DNA from: Gammaproteobacteria bacterium UBA2810
Lineage (GTDB): Bacteria; Pseudomonadota; Gammaproteobacteria; Enterobacterales; Succinivibrionaceae
Length of the DNA stretch: 12,168 nt
NCBI GenBank assembly: GCA_002351705.1
Contig: DEHC01000037.1
Location: forward strand, 1 to 12,168
Reading direction: 5' to 3'
Shown here: positions 1 through 7,044 of the stretch, in pieces
Position numbering within the stretch: the stretch's first letter is position 1
How the letters are laid out: each line of letters begins with the position of its first letter
Program-made: the position numbers and the translations under genes
Notes under the pieces: generated by a model
Seen by the model: only the letters and a program-made list of their open reading frames with translations
Told to the model about the DNA's origin: nothing
Database searches by the model: none

Positions 1-75
1 TCGGGGCTGGCTGCCGGGGCGCAGCAGATGCGTTTCATCTGATGTGCGCTGTCCTGTCAGCAGCCAGTCCGTCAT
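1..75 (-). CDS. Start of an unidentified gene, cut by the window edge
   Basis: Reading the minus strand from 75 gives ATG followed by 24 open codons to the window edge, beginning MTDWLLTGQRTSDETH. A strong Shine-Dalgarno sequence, GGAAGGAG (86-79), sits 3 bases before the ATG. The start lies 18 bases past the stop of the lipoprotein gene on the same strand, so the two are probably co-transcribed and may be functionally linked. The 25 visible residues show no signal peptide and no motif I recognise, so no function is proposed. The support is the ribosome binding site, the tight spacing and the open frame. Confidence 0.55.
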   Translation of the reverse strand, partial: MTDWLLTGQRTSDETHLLRPGSQPR

Positions 76-93
76 AAACTCCTTCCGGGCCGT

Positions 94-2982
94 TTAGAAG
101 CCGAAGTCGATCTTTTTCGGAGACTTCTCTATTCTGTTAGGCGCGTCAAAATACTCATTTGATCCGCCGTCCCAGGCATAGCTTGTATCCGTGTAGGAGA
201 AGTCATTGTCGTTATTGTCAAAGCCGAGCTGCCCGAAGGTGGAAGAGCCCCAGCACCAAAGATCCTTCGCGGTCGGATCCTCTGCCTCGGAGTCAGTGGC
301 GAACGCGCAGACCGAGCGCTTGTTGACCGAGAGGTCCTTTACCTGATAGCGCTTGTCTCTGAGCACCAGCGGCTCAACTCCCCAGGTATTCACCCAGGTC
401 TCCTTGCCGTTCTCTGTTTGCTTGTTGCCTATATGCCCGTTTCCGGTCATGGCGTAGGAGTCGCGGCTCTCGAATGCGTAAATCCTTCCCTGCTCGGTCA
501 GGACAAATGAAAGCTGTGCCTCAGGTCCGGTCGCAACCTTCGCAACCTGATCGCCGTCCTCTGGAAGCTCCATCATCACATCGTAGAGATTGGCGTCATA
601 ATTGTTGGTGTCGGTATATATGCCTTTGACCGAGGTGGCCTTGCCGTCGGTCAGGCTGGAGAAGATCAGGATCGAGTCAAACTCTGTGATGTCGAGGGAG
701 CTGACACGCTTCATGTCGGCGTATACCTTATCTTCGTAGACCGGATCATAGAAGTTTCCCTGTCCGTATGAGTAGGCCTTGTCAGTGGCGTTCCATGTCA
801 CCTCTATCGGCTCGGTTGAGGCGTTCGCAATTACATAAGGAACAATCGTATCATTGGTATCGTTTTTCAGCCAAAAATTGAAAACCTTTTTCTCGTCTGG
901 AATGTCAAGGGTGAATAGCGCAAGGCCGTCCTCGGTTTTCGAAGGGGACGTATCTGTGCACTGGGGCTTTCCGAATCTGGCACAGATTGAATAATTCTCC
1001 AGCTCGGAGGCGGAAACGCCGTCAGCGCGTAAATAGATCGAGACCTTTCCGTCAATGGGCTTGTATCTCAGAACATGGTCAACTTCTGTCGGCATTGAGT
1101 AGGTCTTGACGTTGGTCACAGGCTGACCGAACATCGGCCACCAGTCGCCGCCGTTCTTCGCGCGGTAGTGCCAGTTCCATGACACATCGGCGCTGTAGTA
1201 CTCAGGATTGCCGTTGCCGGTATCGTAGTGGATCTTGTCCTCCCAGTTTTTCTGGATCTCTTCCCGGTACTGGCGGTTGTTGCCTGACACCATGCCGCGG
1301 GTGTCATCGCCCCAGCACCAGAGGTTGTGCTCGTTCTCGGTTGGATCGGTTATCGCGCAGTGGGTCCAGAGACCGCCCTTGGTCATTGCGGTGAACTTTG
1401 TCCCGTCAGGAGCAGGAACCTTTACAGGATAGGGGACTACCCAGAGATACTGGGTAATATCATCGCCGTTGTGGTTTGTGTATGTCTCAAGGGGATGAAC
1501 CCTGTCATCCTCGAAGGGTGCGCCGAGCTCGTATGCGGTATTGTCTCCCCAGCAGTAAACGTCGCCGTCAGCGGTGAGGGCGCAGATGTTGTTCTGTCCG
1601 GCGGAAAGGTCGACGACATTTCCGAGGTAGCCTGACGCCGTGTCCTGCTGCCCGCTTACGACCTTCGAGGCGTAGGGAACGGTCTCATACTCCATAGTAT
1701 ATTTGTCGCTGCCGAGTCCGAGCTGGCCGTGGTAGTTGCCTCCCCAGCACCACACCTCACGGTCGACAGTAAGCGCGCAGGCGAAAATATTGCCGGCCGC
1801 AACCTTGGAGACGCCCTTGAGAGGGATGTACTCCGGATCGCTCTCGCTCTTGTAGTCAGGGTTCTTGATGAGCACATGGACAGGCTCTGCCGTCCAGTTG
1901 CCCATAAGATCCTCATCCCTCTTCACTTCGTCATCAGCGACTCTCGGCGTGTATTTGCCTGCCGCCTTGACCTTTGCCGAGAACTCGGGGTTGCCGAGGT
2001 TGTTCCAGGTGTTGTTGCCCCAGCACCAGACCTCATTCGCCTCGGTTGTGCCGCATCTCCACTCATCGGCAAGACCGGTGCTCAGGGAAACAAAGGAATT
2101 CCTGAGGGTGTCCTTCCTGTTCATGATCGCGTCAGCGATCTTCCCGGAGTCAGAGCCGGATGCCTCAATGACCTTGTCGACATTTTCCTTTACTGCAGAC
2201 ATCTGCTCCTGCAGGTTGGCCTCTTTCTGCTCATCGTCCATGCTGTCCTTGTAGGCGGCGGCATTGTTCGGGAGCAGGTTGGAGGCAACGATGATCTCTC
2301 CGGCGGCAAGTGCCCGGTCGGCATCGGCGGACTCCGTGCCTTCCGCGTTGTAGTCAGTGGAGAGTATTGACGGATCAAGCCCGAGCAGGTCTGCCACTGT
2401 ACCGAGGGTTTCCGTGTAGGAGCCTTCCTCGGGCAGGGTGCCGTCCGCGTTTCTCAGATGCTTCTCGACGAGGGTGGTGAAAGGCGTGATCTTGTATTCG
2501 GAGCCGGCCTTCTGCTCACCCTTCAGCCCTTCGATGTCATCAGCGGTCAGATACCTTGTCGAGAGCAGGGTGGCGTCATTGTCGAGGTCGGTCTGCTCGC
2601 CGCGGATTATGTCGGCGGCGCCCTTCTTCGCCACAGCCTTGAACCTGACATGGCCGCGCTCGGCAAGCTGTTTGAACTTTTCCTCGTCACCGGTGAAGAC
2701 TGCCTTGCCTTCCGCGTTGGTCTTTACCGTGCCGAATGTCTCGTCACAGCCAAGTGCCGGATCATTCTCCTTGACGATGCACACCTCAATGTCAGAGAAA
2801 TACCCGTCGATGACCTGCACCGGCATGGAAACAGTGGTTGAATCCTGTGAGGGCTCCGGGGTCGGTGCCGGCGCGGGATCGGTGCCGGCAGAGCTGCCAC
2901 CGCCGCCGCCTCCGCAGCCTGCCATGAGGCAGGCTGAAATGGCAAGGACAAGAGGACTGAGACTGAACGTTTCCTTCATCAT
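94..2982 (-). CDS. Secreted lipoprotein with RCC1-type WCWG repeats
   Basis: This 962-residue protein probably sits in the outer membrane or on the cell surface as a lipoprotein. A short hydrophobic signal ends in LMAGC, with Cys23 as the likely lipidated residue, followed by a Gly run and a Pro/Thr-rich linker (about 34-46). Residues 50-230 resemble the Ig/carboxypeptidase-regulatory-like N-terminal part of gammaproteobacterial lipoproteins (VIDGY, then TNAEGKAVF, then ITPFTTLVE). Residues 305-960 carry RCC1-like blades with W/YCWG near 317, 411, 475, 554 and 909, most followed by a short LG-containing turn, plus a degenerate blade near 825. Each good blade has a second Cys about 10-20 residues before WCWG, suggesting disulfides in an oxidising compartment. 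About 250 residues lacking the motif separate the fourth and fifth good blades. The start is chosen because AGAGG (2992-2988) precedes a double ATG. Ligand and role are unknown; bacterial RCC1-like propellers generally bind proteins. Confidence 0.85.
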   Translation of the reverse strand: MMKETFSLSPLVLAISACLMAGCGGGGGGSSAGTDPAPAPTPEPSQDSTTVSMPVQVIDGYFSDIEVCIVKENDPALGCDETFGTVKTNAEGKAVFTGDEEKFKQLAERGHVRFKAVAKKGAADIIRGEQTDLDNDATLLSTRYLTADDIEGLKGEQKAGSEYKITPFTTLVEKHLRNADGTLPEEGSYTETLGTVADLLGLDPSILSTDYNAEGTESADADRALAAGEIIVASNLLPNNAAAYKDSMDDEQKEANLQEQMSAVKENVDKVIEASGSDSGKIADAIMNRKDTLRNSFVSLSTGLADEWRCGTTEANEVWCWGNNTWNNLGNPEFSAKVKAAGKYTPRVADDEVKRDEDLMGNWTAEPVHVLIKNPDYKSESDPEYIPLKGVSKVAAGNIFACALTVDREVWCWGGNYHGQLGLGSDKYTMEYETVPYASKVVSGQQDTASGYLGNVVDLSAGQNNICALTADGDVYCWGDNTAYELGAPFEDDRVHPLETYTNHNGDDITQYLWVVPYPVKVPAPDGTKFTAMTKGGLWTHCAITDPTENEHNLWCWGDDTRGMVSGNNRQYREEIQKNWEDKIHYDTGNGNPEYYSADVSWNWHYRAKNGGDWWPMFGQPVTNVKTYSMPTEVDHVLRYKPIDGKVSIYLRADGVSASELENYSICARFGKPQCTDTSPSKTEDGLALFTLDIPDEKKVFNFWLKNDTNDTIVPYVIANASTEPIEVTWNATDKAYSYGQGNFYDPVYEDKVYADMKRVSSLDITEFDSILIFSSLTDGKATSVKGIYTDTNNYDANLYDVMMELPEDGDQVAKVATGPEAQLSFVLTEQGRIYAFESRDSYAMTGNGHIGNKQTENGKETWVNTWGVEPLVLRDKRYQVKDLSVNKRSVCAFATDSEAEDPTAKDLWCWGSSTFGQLGFDNNDNDFSYTDTSYAWDGGSNEYFDAPNRIEKSPKKIDFGF

Positions 2983-2987
2983 ATAAA

Positions 2988-2992
2988 CCTCT
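2988..2992 (-). promoter_or_regulatory. Ribosome binding site of the lipoprotein gene
   Basis: AGAGG on the minus strand lies 5 bases before the first ATG (2982) and 8 before the second (2979). It supports a start at this double Met rather than at any internal Met, and places the lipoprotein signal at the very N terminus. Confidence 0.6.
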
Positions 2993-3302
2993 TTTAAATA
3001 CAGTCAGAAGTTGAAAACTGCAGTGCCGCTGAACGGACAAACCTTCCTTTCATGCCTGACGCAATGCATCAGTGCTGACAGTTTGCTGTGTCCAAACCGG
3101 TACAATCCGATTCTAAACTTTGTAAATACGTCATGTCCAATCATTTATGACTCATTCATGACATAACTTGCTGGTACGGCTGTTTTTTTACAGTTTGTTT
3201 ACACGCTCCTTTATTTAATTGGTATCCTTGATTTCCTTCGGCCTGGCATCCTGAAGAGACGGGATCAGCCTGAGACAGAAATTCAGTTTGAAGGCATTCT
3301 CG

Positions 3303-3312
3303 CCCCCCCCCC
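3303..3312. repeat. Homopolymer run of ten C
   Basis: Ten consecutive C residues (ten G on the minus strand) are the longest homopolymer noticed in the window. The run lies about 320 bases upstream of the lipoprotein start and about 450 upstream of the urease-gamma-like start, immediately beside an ACATGAC/GTCATGT inverted repeat. Runs of this length slip easily in replication and also in sequencing. Confidence 0.9.
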
Positions 3313-3313
3313 G

Positions 3314-3334
3314 ACATGACAAGTCCAGTCATGT
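3314..3334. repeat. Inverted repeat ACATGAC-N7-GTCATGT
   Basis: Two perfect 7-base arms (3314-3320 and 3328-3334) flank a 7-base spacer. The same heptamer recurs as GTCATGT at 3130-3136 and as CATGACA at 3157-3163, so it is repeated within one intergenic region. It could be an operator for an unidentified regulator or a weak hairpin; the arms are not GC-rich and no T run follows directly. Confidence 0.5.
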
Positions 3335-3499
3335 TAATTTGTTTTTTGACTTTGATCATGTTTATTTCGACTTTTTGCTGAATTATCAGACTGAGCCGCG
3401 AGTTTCTGATGAGCCGGTGCGGAGAAACGAGCCAGACGAGCATCTGTCTGAGCATTCGGGATCGATTCGTGTTGTTCCGCAGTGACATGAAAAGCTTTC

Positions 3500-3537
3500 G
3501 GTGCAGTGCACCTCAGGCGAAGCACCTCTTCAGTGCC
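3500..3537. promoter_or_regulatory. Candidate NtrC-like enhancer sites upstream of the urease-gamma-like gene
   Basis: Two dyads lie close together. GGTGCA-G-TGCACC (3500-3512) is perfectly symmetric. AGCAC-N7-GTGCC (3521-3537) matches 8 of 10 defined positions of the NtrC operator TGCAC-N7-GTGCA. Their centres are about 23 bases apart and about 160-180 bases before the start point predicted from the -24/-12 candidate at 3663-3676, a usual enhancer distance. The match is by eye and may be chance. Confidence 0.3.
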
Positions 3538-3662
3538 GCGCATGAAAAAAGTGCACGATTTGTTACAATTGCACCACACAGATCACACTTTTTGTATGGC
3601 ATGGATCCGATATTTATCCATACTGCACTGATTCTGCGAGAGTTTATTTTACTGTCGTTTAA

Positions 3663-3676
3663 GGCACAGAATGTGC
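3663..3676 (+). promoter_or_regulatory. Candidate sigma54 (-24/-12) promoter of the urease-gamma-like gene
   Basis: GGCACAGAATGTGC has the GG of the -24 element and the GC of the -12 element exactly 12 bases apart. It closely resembles the core of E. coli glnAp2 as I remember it. The T normally before GG is replaced by A. Transcription would start near 3687, giving a leader of about 80 bases with a CGGCAG/CTGCCG hairpin (3685-3711). The same bases also form a GCACA/TGTGC dyad, so an operator is an alternative reading. Confidence 0.35.
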
Positions 3677-3765
3677 AGATAAAACGGCAGAAAAACAGGA
3701 CTTAACTGCCGCTTTTCAAGGCGGCGCTGCAGGAACAGTGCAGGGATTCGGCGGAGGATACAGAT

Positions 3766-4080
3766 ATGGTAGAGGTTTCAGTAATGAACGACGGCGGCAG
3801 CAACTGTCCGCTATTCACCAGGGCGCTTCTGGCAAAGCGTCTGCTCTCACGCGGCGAGAAGCTCGGGCGTGACGAGGCTGTGTCCTATATCGCTGCGTCC
3901 CTTTTCGAGGACGCGCACCGCGGCTGCACCGCAGACGAGCTTAAGAACATCGGCTACGGCATGCTCAGGAGATCCGAGGCCGTAAGCGGCGTTCCCGAAA
4001 CTATTTCCCCTCTGTCCGTAAAGCTTGATCTCTTCACCGGTCCTGCAGTAATCACTATTGAATCGCCTTTCGCTGACTGA
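3766..4080 (+). CDS. Orphan urease gamma subunit (UreA)-like protein
   Basis: The 104-residue product aligns essentially without gaps to urease gamma subunits, which are about 100 residues long. Shared features in order are LFTRALLAKRLLSRG with KL (16-33; family LFTAALVAERRLARG with KL), the E-x-V helix with IAA (37-44), GVPE (75-78; the hallmark GVPEMI motif), and a C-terminal VITIESP (95-101; family LVTVHNP or similar). By eye identity is roughly one third. The gamma subunit is structural and carries no nickel ligands; catalysis needs UreC, and UreB and UreC are absent here, where acnB follows. The start is supported by GGAGG (3753-3757), 8 bases before ATG; an alternative is ATG 3784. A terminator follows. 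It may contribute to a urease encoded elsewhere, be a relic of an operon, or be a repurposed fold. Family membership is fairly secure; function is unknown. Confidence 0.72.
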   Translation: MVEVSVMNDGGSNCPLFTRALLAKRLLSRGEKLGRDEAVSYIAASLFEDAHRGCTADELKNIGYGMLRRSEAVSGVPETISPLSVKLDLFTGPAVITIESPFAD

Positions 4081-4106
4081 TAATCAGGCGTGCCGGGCGT
4101 TGACGT

Positions 4107-4132
4107 AAGCGGCGCTTTCTGCGCCGTTTTTT
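4107..4132 (+). terminator. Rho-independent terminator after the urease-gamma-like gene
   Basis: CGGCGC (4110-4115) and GCGCCG (4121-4126) form a perfect six-base-pair stem with a five-base loop. The stem can be extended by A-T pairs, and the T run begins at 4127. It separates the urease-gamma-like gene from acnB. Confidence 0.8.
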
Positions 4133-4137
4133 CTTTG

Positions 4138-4146
4138 TGCTAATAT
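4138..4146 (+). promoter_or_regulatory. Possible extended -10 promoter for acnB
   Basis: TGC-TAATAT fits an extended -10 element (TGn plus a 4/6 hexamer). It sits just past the preceding terminator and would start transcription near 4153, about 20 bases before ATG. No good -35 is seen, because that position falls in the terminator stem. This is a weak call, made mainly because acnB needs a promoter within this 95-base gap. Confidence 0.3.
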
Positions 4147-4175
4147 TCAGTCGGTTTTTTTTACAGGAGAAAAGC

Positions 4176-6740
4176 ATGGTTCTCGAGAGTTATTACAGCC
4201 AGGCCAATGCCCGCAAGGCATCAGGCGTTGCACCTAAGCCGCTTACGGCGGACGAGACCCGCGAGCTCTGCGGACTTTTGAAGGTCAGCTGCGAGAGGTC
4301 TGAGGAATTTCTTGATTTGCTTGAGAACTGCGTTCCGCCCGGAGTGGACGAGGCGGCAAAGGTCAAGGCTGACTTCCTTTCCGCTATAGCGAATGGCACC
4401 GAGACCTCCGCGTGCATCACCCCGGAAAAGGCAGTCAGGATCCTCGGGACAATGCTCGGCGGCTACAACGTCTCCGCGCTCATCGGTCTCCTTGACGATC
4501 CGAAGCTAGGCAGCGTTGCGGCCGACGCGCTCTCGAAGACCATCCTGATTTTCGATTCCTTCGACAAGGTCGCAGCGCTCGCGGAGAAGGGCTCCGAGAA
4601 CGCGAAGAAGGTAATCAAGAGCTGGTCAGACGGCAAGTGGTTCCTTGACCGCCCGAAGCTCAAGGATACCGTGACCCTCACCGTATTCAAGGTAACGGGC
4701 GAGATCAACACCGATGATCTCTCCCCGGCTCCTGATGCCTGGTCGCGTCCTGACATCCCGCTCCATGCCATGGCCATGCTCAAGAACGAGCGCCCCGGCA
4801 TCACTCCTGACGTTCCGGGAGTGCAGGGACCTGTAAAGATGATCGAGGAGCTCAAGAAGAAGGGCTATCCGCTCTGCTTCGTCGGCGATGTGGTCGGAAC
4901 CGGCTCATCCAGAAAGTCCGCGACCAACTCCGTCCTTTGGTTCATCGGCGAGGACATCCCGAACGTTCCCTGCAAGAGGGCAGGAGGCTTTGTCTTCGGC
5001 GGAAAGATCGCACCTATTTTCTTCAACACCATGGAAGACTCCGGCGCGCTCCCTGTCGAGATGGACGTAAGCTCCCTCTCGAACGGCGACGTGATTGATG
5101 TCTCCGTCTACGACGGCACAGTAAAGCGCCACGGCACCGGCGAGCTTCTCACCACCTTCAAGCTCCGCACCGAGGTCCTCCTCGATGAGGTCCGCGCAGG
5201 CGGCAGAATCCCGCTCATCATCGGCCGCGCGCTCACCAGGAAGGCCCGCGAGTTCCTCCATGAGCCTCCCTCAAACCTGTTCCTCGAGCCCCCCAAGGCT
5301 CCCGAGACCGGGAAGGGCTATACCCTCGCGCAGAAGATTGTCGGCCGTGCCTGCGGCGTTGCTGGCGTACGCCCGGGAACCTACTGCGAGCCGAAGATGA
5401 CCACCGTCGGCTCACAGGACACCACCGGACCCATGACCCGCGACGAGCTCAAGGATCTTGCGTGCCTGAAGTTCTCCGCTCCGCTTGTCATGCAGTCCTT
5501 CTGCCATACCGCGGCATACCCGAAGCCGGTTGATATCGTCACACATCACACCCTGCCTCAGTTCATCACCGAGCGCGGCGGCGTGGCCCTCAAGCCCGGC
5601 GACGGCGTCATCCACAGCTGGCTCAACCGCATGACTCTGCCTGATACCTGCGGTACCGGCGGCGACTCCCACACCAGGTTCCCGATCGGGCTTTCGTTCC
5701 CGGCAGGCTCCGGCCTTGTCGCCTTCGCCGCAGCGACCGGCGTGATGCCTCTCGACATGCCTGAGTCAGTCCTTGTGAGGTTCCACGGCAAGATGCAGCC
5801 CGGCATCACCCTCCGCGACCTTGTGCACGCCATTCCTCTGACCGCAATTAAGCAGGGCCTTCTCACTGTTCCCAAGAAGAACAAGAAGAACGTCTTCTCC
5901 GGCAGGATCCTCGAGATTGAGGGGCTTCCTGATCTCGAGGTCGAGCAGGCCTTCGAGCTCGCCGACGCGTCAGCCGAGCGCTCCGCAGCAGGCTGCACTG
6001 TAAAGCTCAACAAGGAGCCTGTCATCAGGTACCTGAACTCCAACATCGCGCTCCTAAAGTCCATGATCCGCGACGGCTACCAGGACAGCGACGCGCTGAA
6101 GAACAGGATTGAGGCGATGGAGAAGTGGCTTGCTGATCCTCAGCTTCTCGAGGCTGATCCTGACGCTGAGTACGCCGCAGTCATCGACATCAATCTCGAG
6201 GACATAAAGGAGCCTGTGCTCTGCTGCCCGAACGACCCTGATGACGTCAAGGTCCTCTCCGAGGTTGCCGGCACCAAGATCGACGAGGTGTTCATCGGCT
6301 CCTGCATGACCAACATCGGCCACTACCGCGCAGCCGCCAGGATCTTCGGCGCGTACAAGAAGCCTCTGCCCACCAAGCTCTGGCTTACCCCTCCGACCCG
6401 CATGGACAGGAAGGAGCTCTCCGATGAGGGGCTCTTCTCCACCTTCTGCCGCGCAGGCGCGAGGATCGAGATCCCGGGATGCTCTCTCTGCATGGGCAAC
6501 CAGGCAAGGGTAGCAGACAACGCGACCGTAGTCTCCACCTCCACCAGAAACTTCCCGAACCGTCTCGGGCAGGGCGCCAATGTCTACCTCGCGTCCGCTG
6601 AGCTTGCAGCGGTTACCGCAGAGCTCGGCCATATCCCGACTGTCGAGGAGTACATGAAGGAGTCTGAGGCGATCCGCGGCCATGAGAGCGAGATCTACAG
6701 GTACATGTTCTTCGACAAGATGGAAGGCTACAAGGACTGA
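4176..6740 (+). CDS. acnB: Aconitate hydratase B
   Basis: This cytoplasmic [4Fe-4S] enzyme interconverts citrate and isocitrate through cis-aconitate; AcnB family members also act on 2-methyl-cis-aconitate. The 854 residues are near-colinear with the 865-residue E. coli AcnB. An N-terminal HEAT-like helical domain (about 1-160, with VPPGVDEAA) is followed by the swivel domain (TGEINTDDLSPAPDAWSRPD, then VGTGSSRKSATNSV). The catalytic domains follow (VGSQDTTGPMTRDELKDL, GTGGDSHTRFPIG, SAERSAAGCT). Cluster ligands Cys710 (GSCMTN), Cys769 and Cys772 (GCSLCMGN) fall on the same numbers as in E. coli. The start at 4176 is preferred over an upstream in-frame start at 4137 because AGGAGA (4165-4170) lies 5 bases before it and MVLESYYSQA aligns with the E. 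coli N terminus. Dense use of CTC, CGC and GGC codons suggests strong expression. It appears monocistronic. Confidence 0.97.
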   Translation: MVLESYYSQANARKASGVAPKPLTADETRELCGLLKVSCERSEEFLDLLENCVPPGVDEAAKVKADFLSAIANGTETSACITPEKAVRILGTMLGGYNVSALIGLLDDPKLGSVAADALSKTILIFDSFDKVAALAEKGSENAKKVIKSWSDGKWFLDRPKLKDTVTLTVFKVTGEINTDDLSPAPDAWSRPDIPLHAMAMLKNERPGITPDVPGVQGPVKMIEELKKKGYPLCFVGDVVGTGSSRKSATNSVLWFIGEDIPNVPCKRAGGFVFGGKIAPIFFNTMEDSGALPVEMDVSSLSNGDVIDVSVYDGTVKRHGTGELLTTFKLRTEVLLDEVRAGGRIPLIIGRALTRKAREFLHEPPSNLFLEPPKAPETGKGYTLAQKIVGRACGVAGVRPGTYCEPKMTTVGSQDTTGPMTRDELKDLACLKFSAPLVMQSFCHTAAYPKPVDIVTHHTLPQFITERGGVALKPGDGVIHSWLNRMTLPDTCGTGGDSHTRFPIGLSFPAGSGLVAFAAATGVMPLDMPESVLVRFHGKMQPGITLRDLVHAIPLTAIKQGLLTVPKKNKKNVFSGRILEIEGLPDLEVEQAFELADASAERSAAGCTVKLNKEPVIRYLNSNIALLKSMIRDGYQDSDALKNRIEAMEKWLADPQLLEADPDAEYAAVIDINLEDIKEPVLCCPNDPDDVKVLSEVAGTKIDEVFIGSCMTNIGHYRAAARIFGAYKKPLPTKLWLTPPTRMDRKELSDEGLFSTFCRAGARIEIPGCSLCMGNQARVADNATVVSTSTRNFPNRLGQGANVYLASAELAAVTAELGHIPTVEEYMKESEAIRGHESEIYRYMFFDKMEGYKD

Positions 6741-6773
6741 GATTTTCCTGAGCTTTTCCGCTGAGATGTAATG

Positions 6774-6811
6774 AAGGCGCTCCGGTGGTTCCTCCGGGGC
6801 GTCTTTTTTTT
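6774..6811 (+). terminator. Rho-independent terminator of acnB
   Basis: GGCGCTCCGG (6776-6785) pairs with CCGGGGCGTC (6794-6803) in a ten-base-pair stem with two G-U pairs. A run of eight T follows from 6804. It lies about 35 bases past the acnB stop. Confidence 0.88.
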
Positions 6812-6823
6812 GCCTTTTCCAGA

Positions 6824-6868
6824 CAGCCTGGAATCAGCCCGGCCTGAAGGCCGGGCCGTCTGAGGCTG
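6824..6868. repeat. Nested GC-rich palindrome (REP-like)
   Basis: An inner perfect hairpin, GCCCGGCC-TGAA-GGCCGGGC (6837-6856), is enclosed by a six-base outer stem, CAGCCT (6824-6829) with AGGCTG (6863-6868). No T run follows, so it is not a typical terminator. Position after a gene, size and GC-rich arms resemble REP/BIME elements or short non-autonomous IS200/IS605-type hairpins. No second copy was noticed in the window, so the repeat nature is inference. Confidence 0.5.
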
Positions 6869-7044
6869 CATCGGTCCATTCTCATAACTGCCTGGCTTTT
6901 AAGGTTCTCAGCTGTCATTCCATATCATATGGAGCTCTGCAGGCTGCTTAGGCATTGCTTATTCTGATAGAATGAGGATGTTCCTGACAGATTTACACAC
7001 ATCTGCCGGCAGGAGCGCAGTTATACCGGTGCAGGGGGTACAGC
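6869..7044. other. Leader region of the ATPase/nuclease gene
   Basis: No gene is seen here. With the terminator and palindrome upstream it makes up the 304-base gap after acnB. TGA-TAGAAT (6965-6973) fits an extended -10 promoter and would start transcription near 6980, about 65 bases before the next ATG. No convincing -35 is present. Confidence 0.35.

Larger units (their letters stand above)
2996..3765. other. Long gene-free region between divergent genes
   Basis: No convincing coding region lies in these roughly 770 bases. Frames open at 3409-3705 (plus) and 3156-3488 (minus) lack ribosome binding sites and protein-like composition. The region must hold the promoters of the lipoprotein gene (leftward) and of the urease-gamma-like gene (rightward). 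A weak minus-strand -10 candidate, TAGAAT (3115-3110), lies about 130 bases before the lipoprotein start. Other content: GTCATGT/ACATGAC motifs at 3130-3136, 3157-3163, 3314-3320 and 3328-3334; a C10 run at 3303-3312; a perfect GGTGCA-G-TGCACC palindrome at 3500-3512; a GCACA-GAA-TGTGC dyad at 3664-3676; and a CGGCAG/CTGCCG hairpin at 3685-3711. Confidence 0.6.

Noticed and set aside
1729..2370. Plus-strand frame of 213 codons
   Set aside because: Antisense to the RCC1 lipoprotein gene, no ribosome binding site, no recognisable domain.
3545..3600. CRP-like site near ATCACAC
   Set aside because: The left half (TGTGA) is missing at the required spacing.
3409..3705. Plus-strand frame of 98 codons in the long intergenic region
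   Set aside because: No ribosome binding site, no family resemblance, and it overlaps the putative control region of the urease-gamma-like gene.
4137..4175. Upstream start for acnB adding 13 residues
   Set aside because: The extension (LIFSRFFLQEKS) is a translated promoter and ribosome binding site; the E. coli alignment and AGGAGA favour 4176.
6054..6683. Minus-strand frame of 209 codons
   Set aside because: Antisense to acnB; long open frames on the opposite strand are expected in this codon-biased, GC-rich gene.
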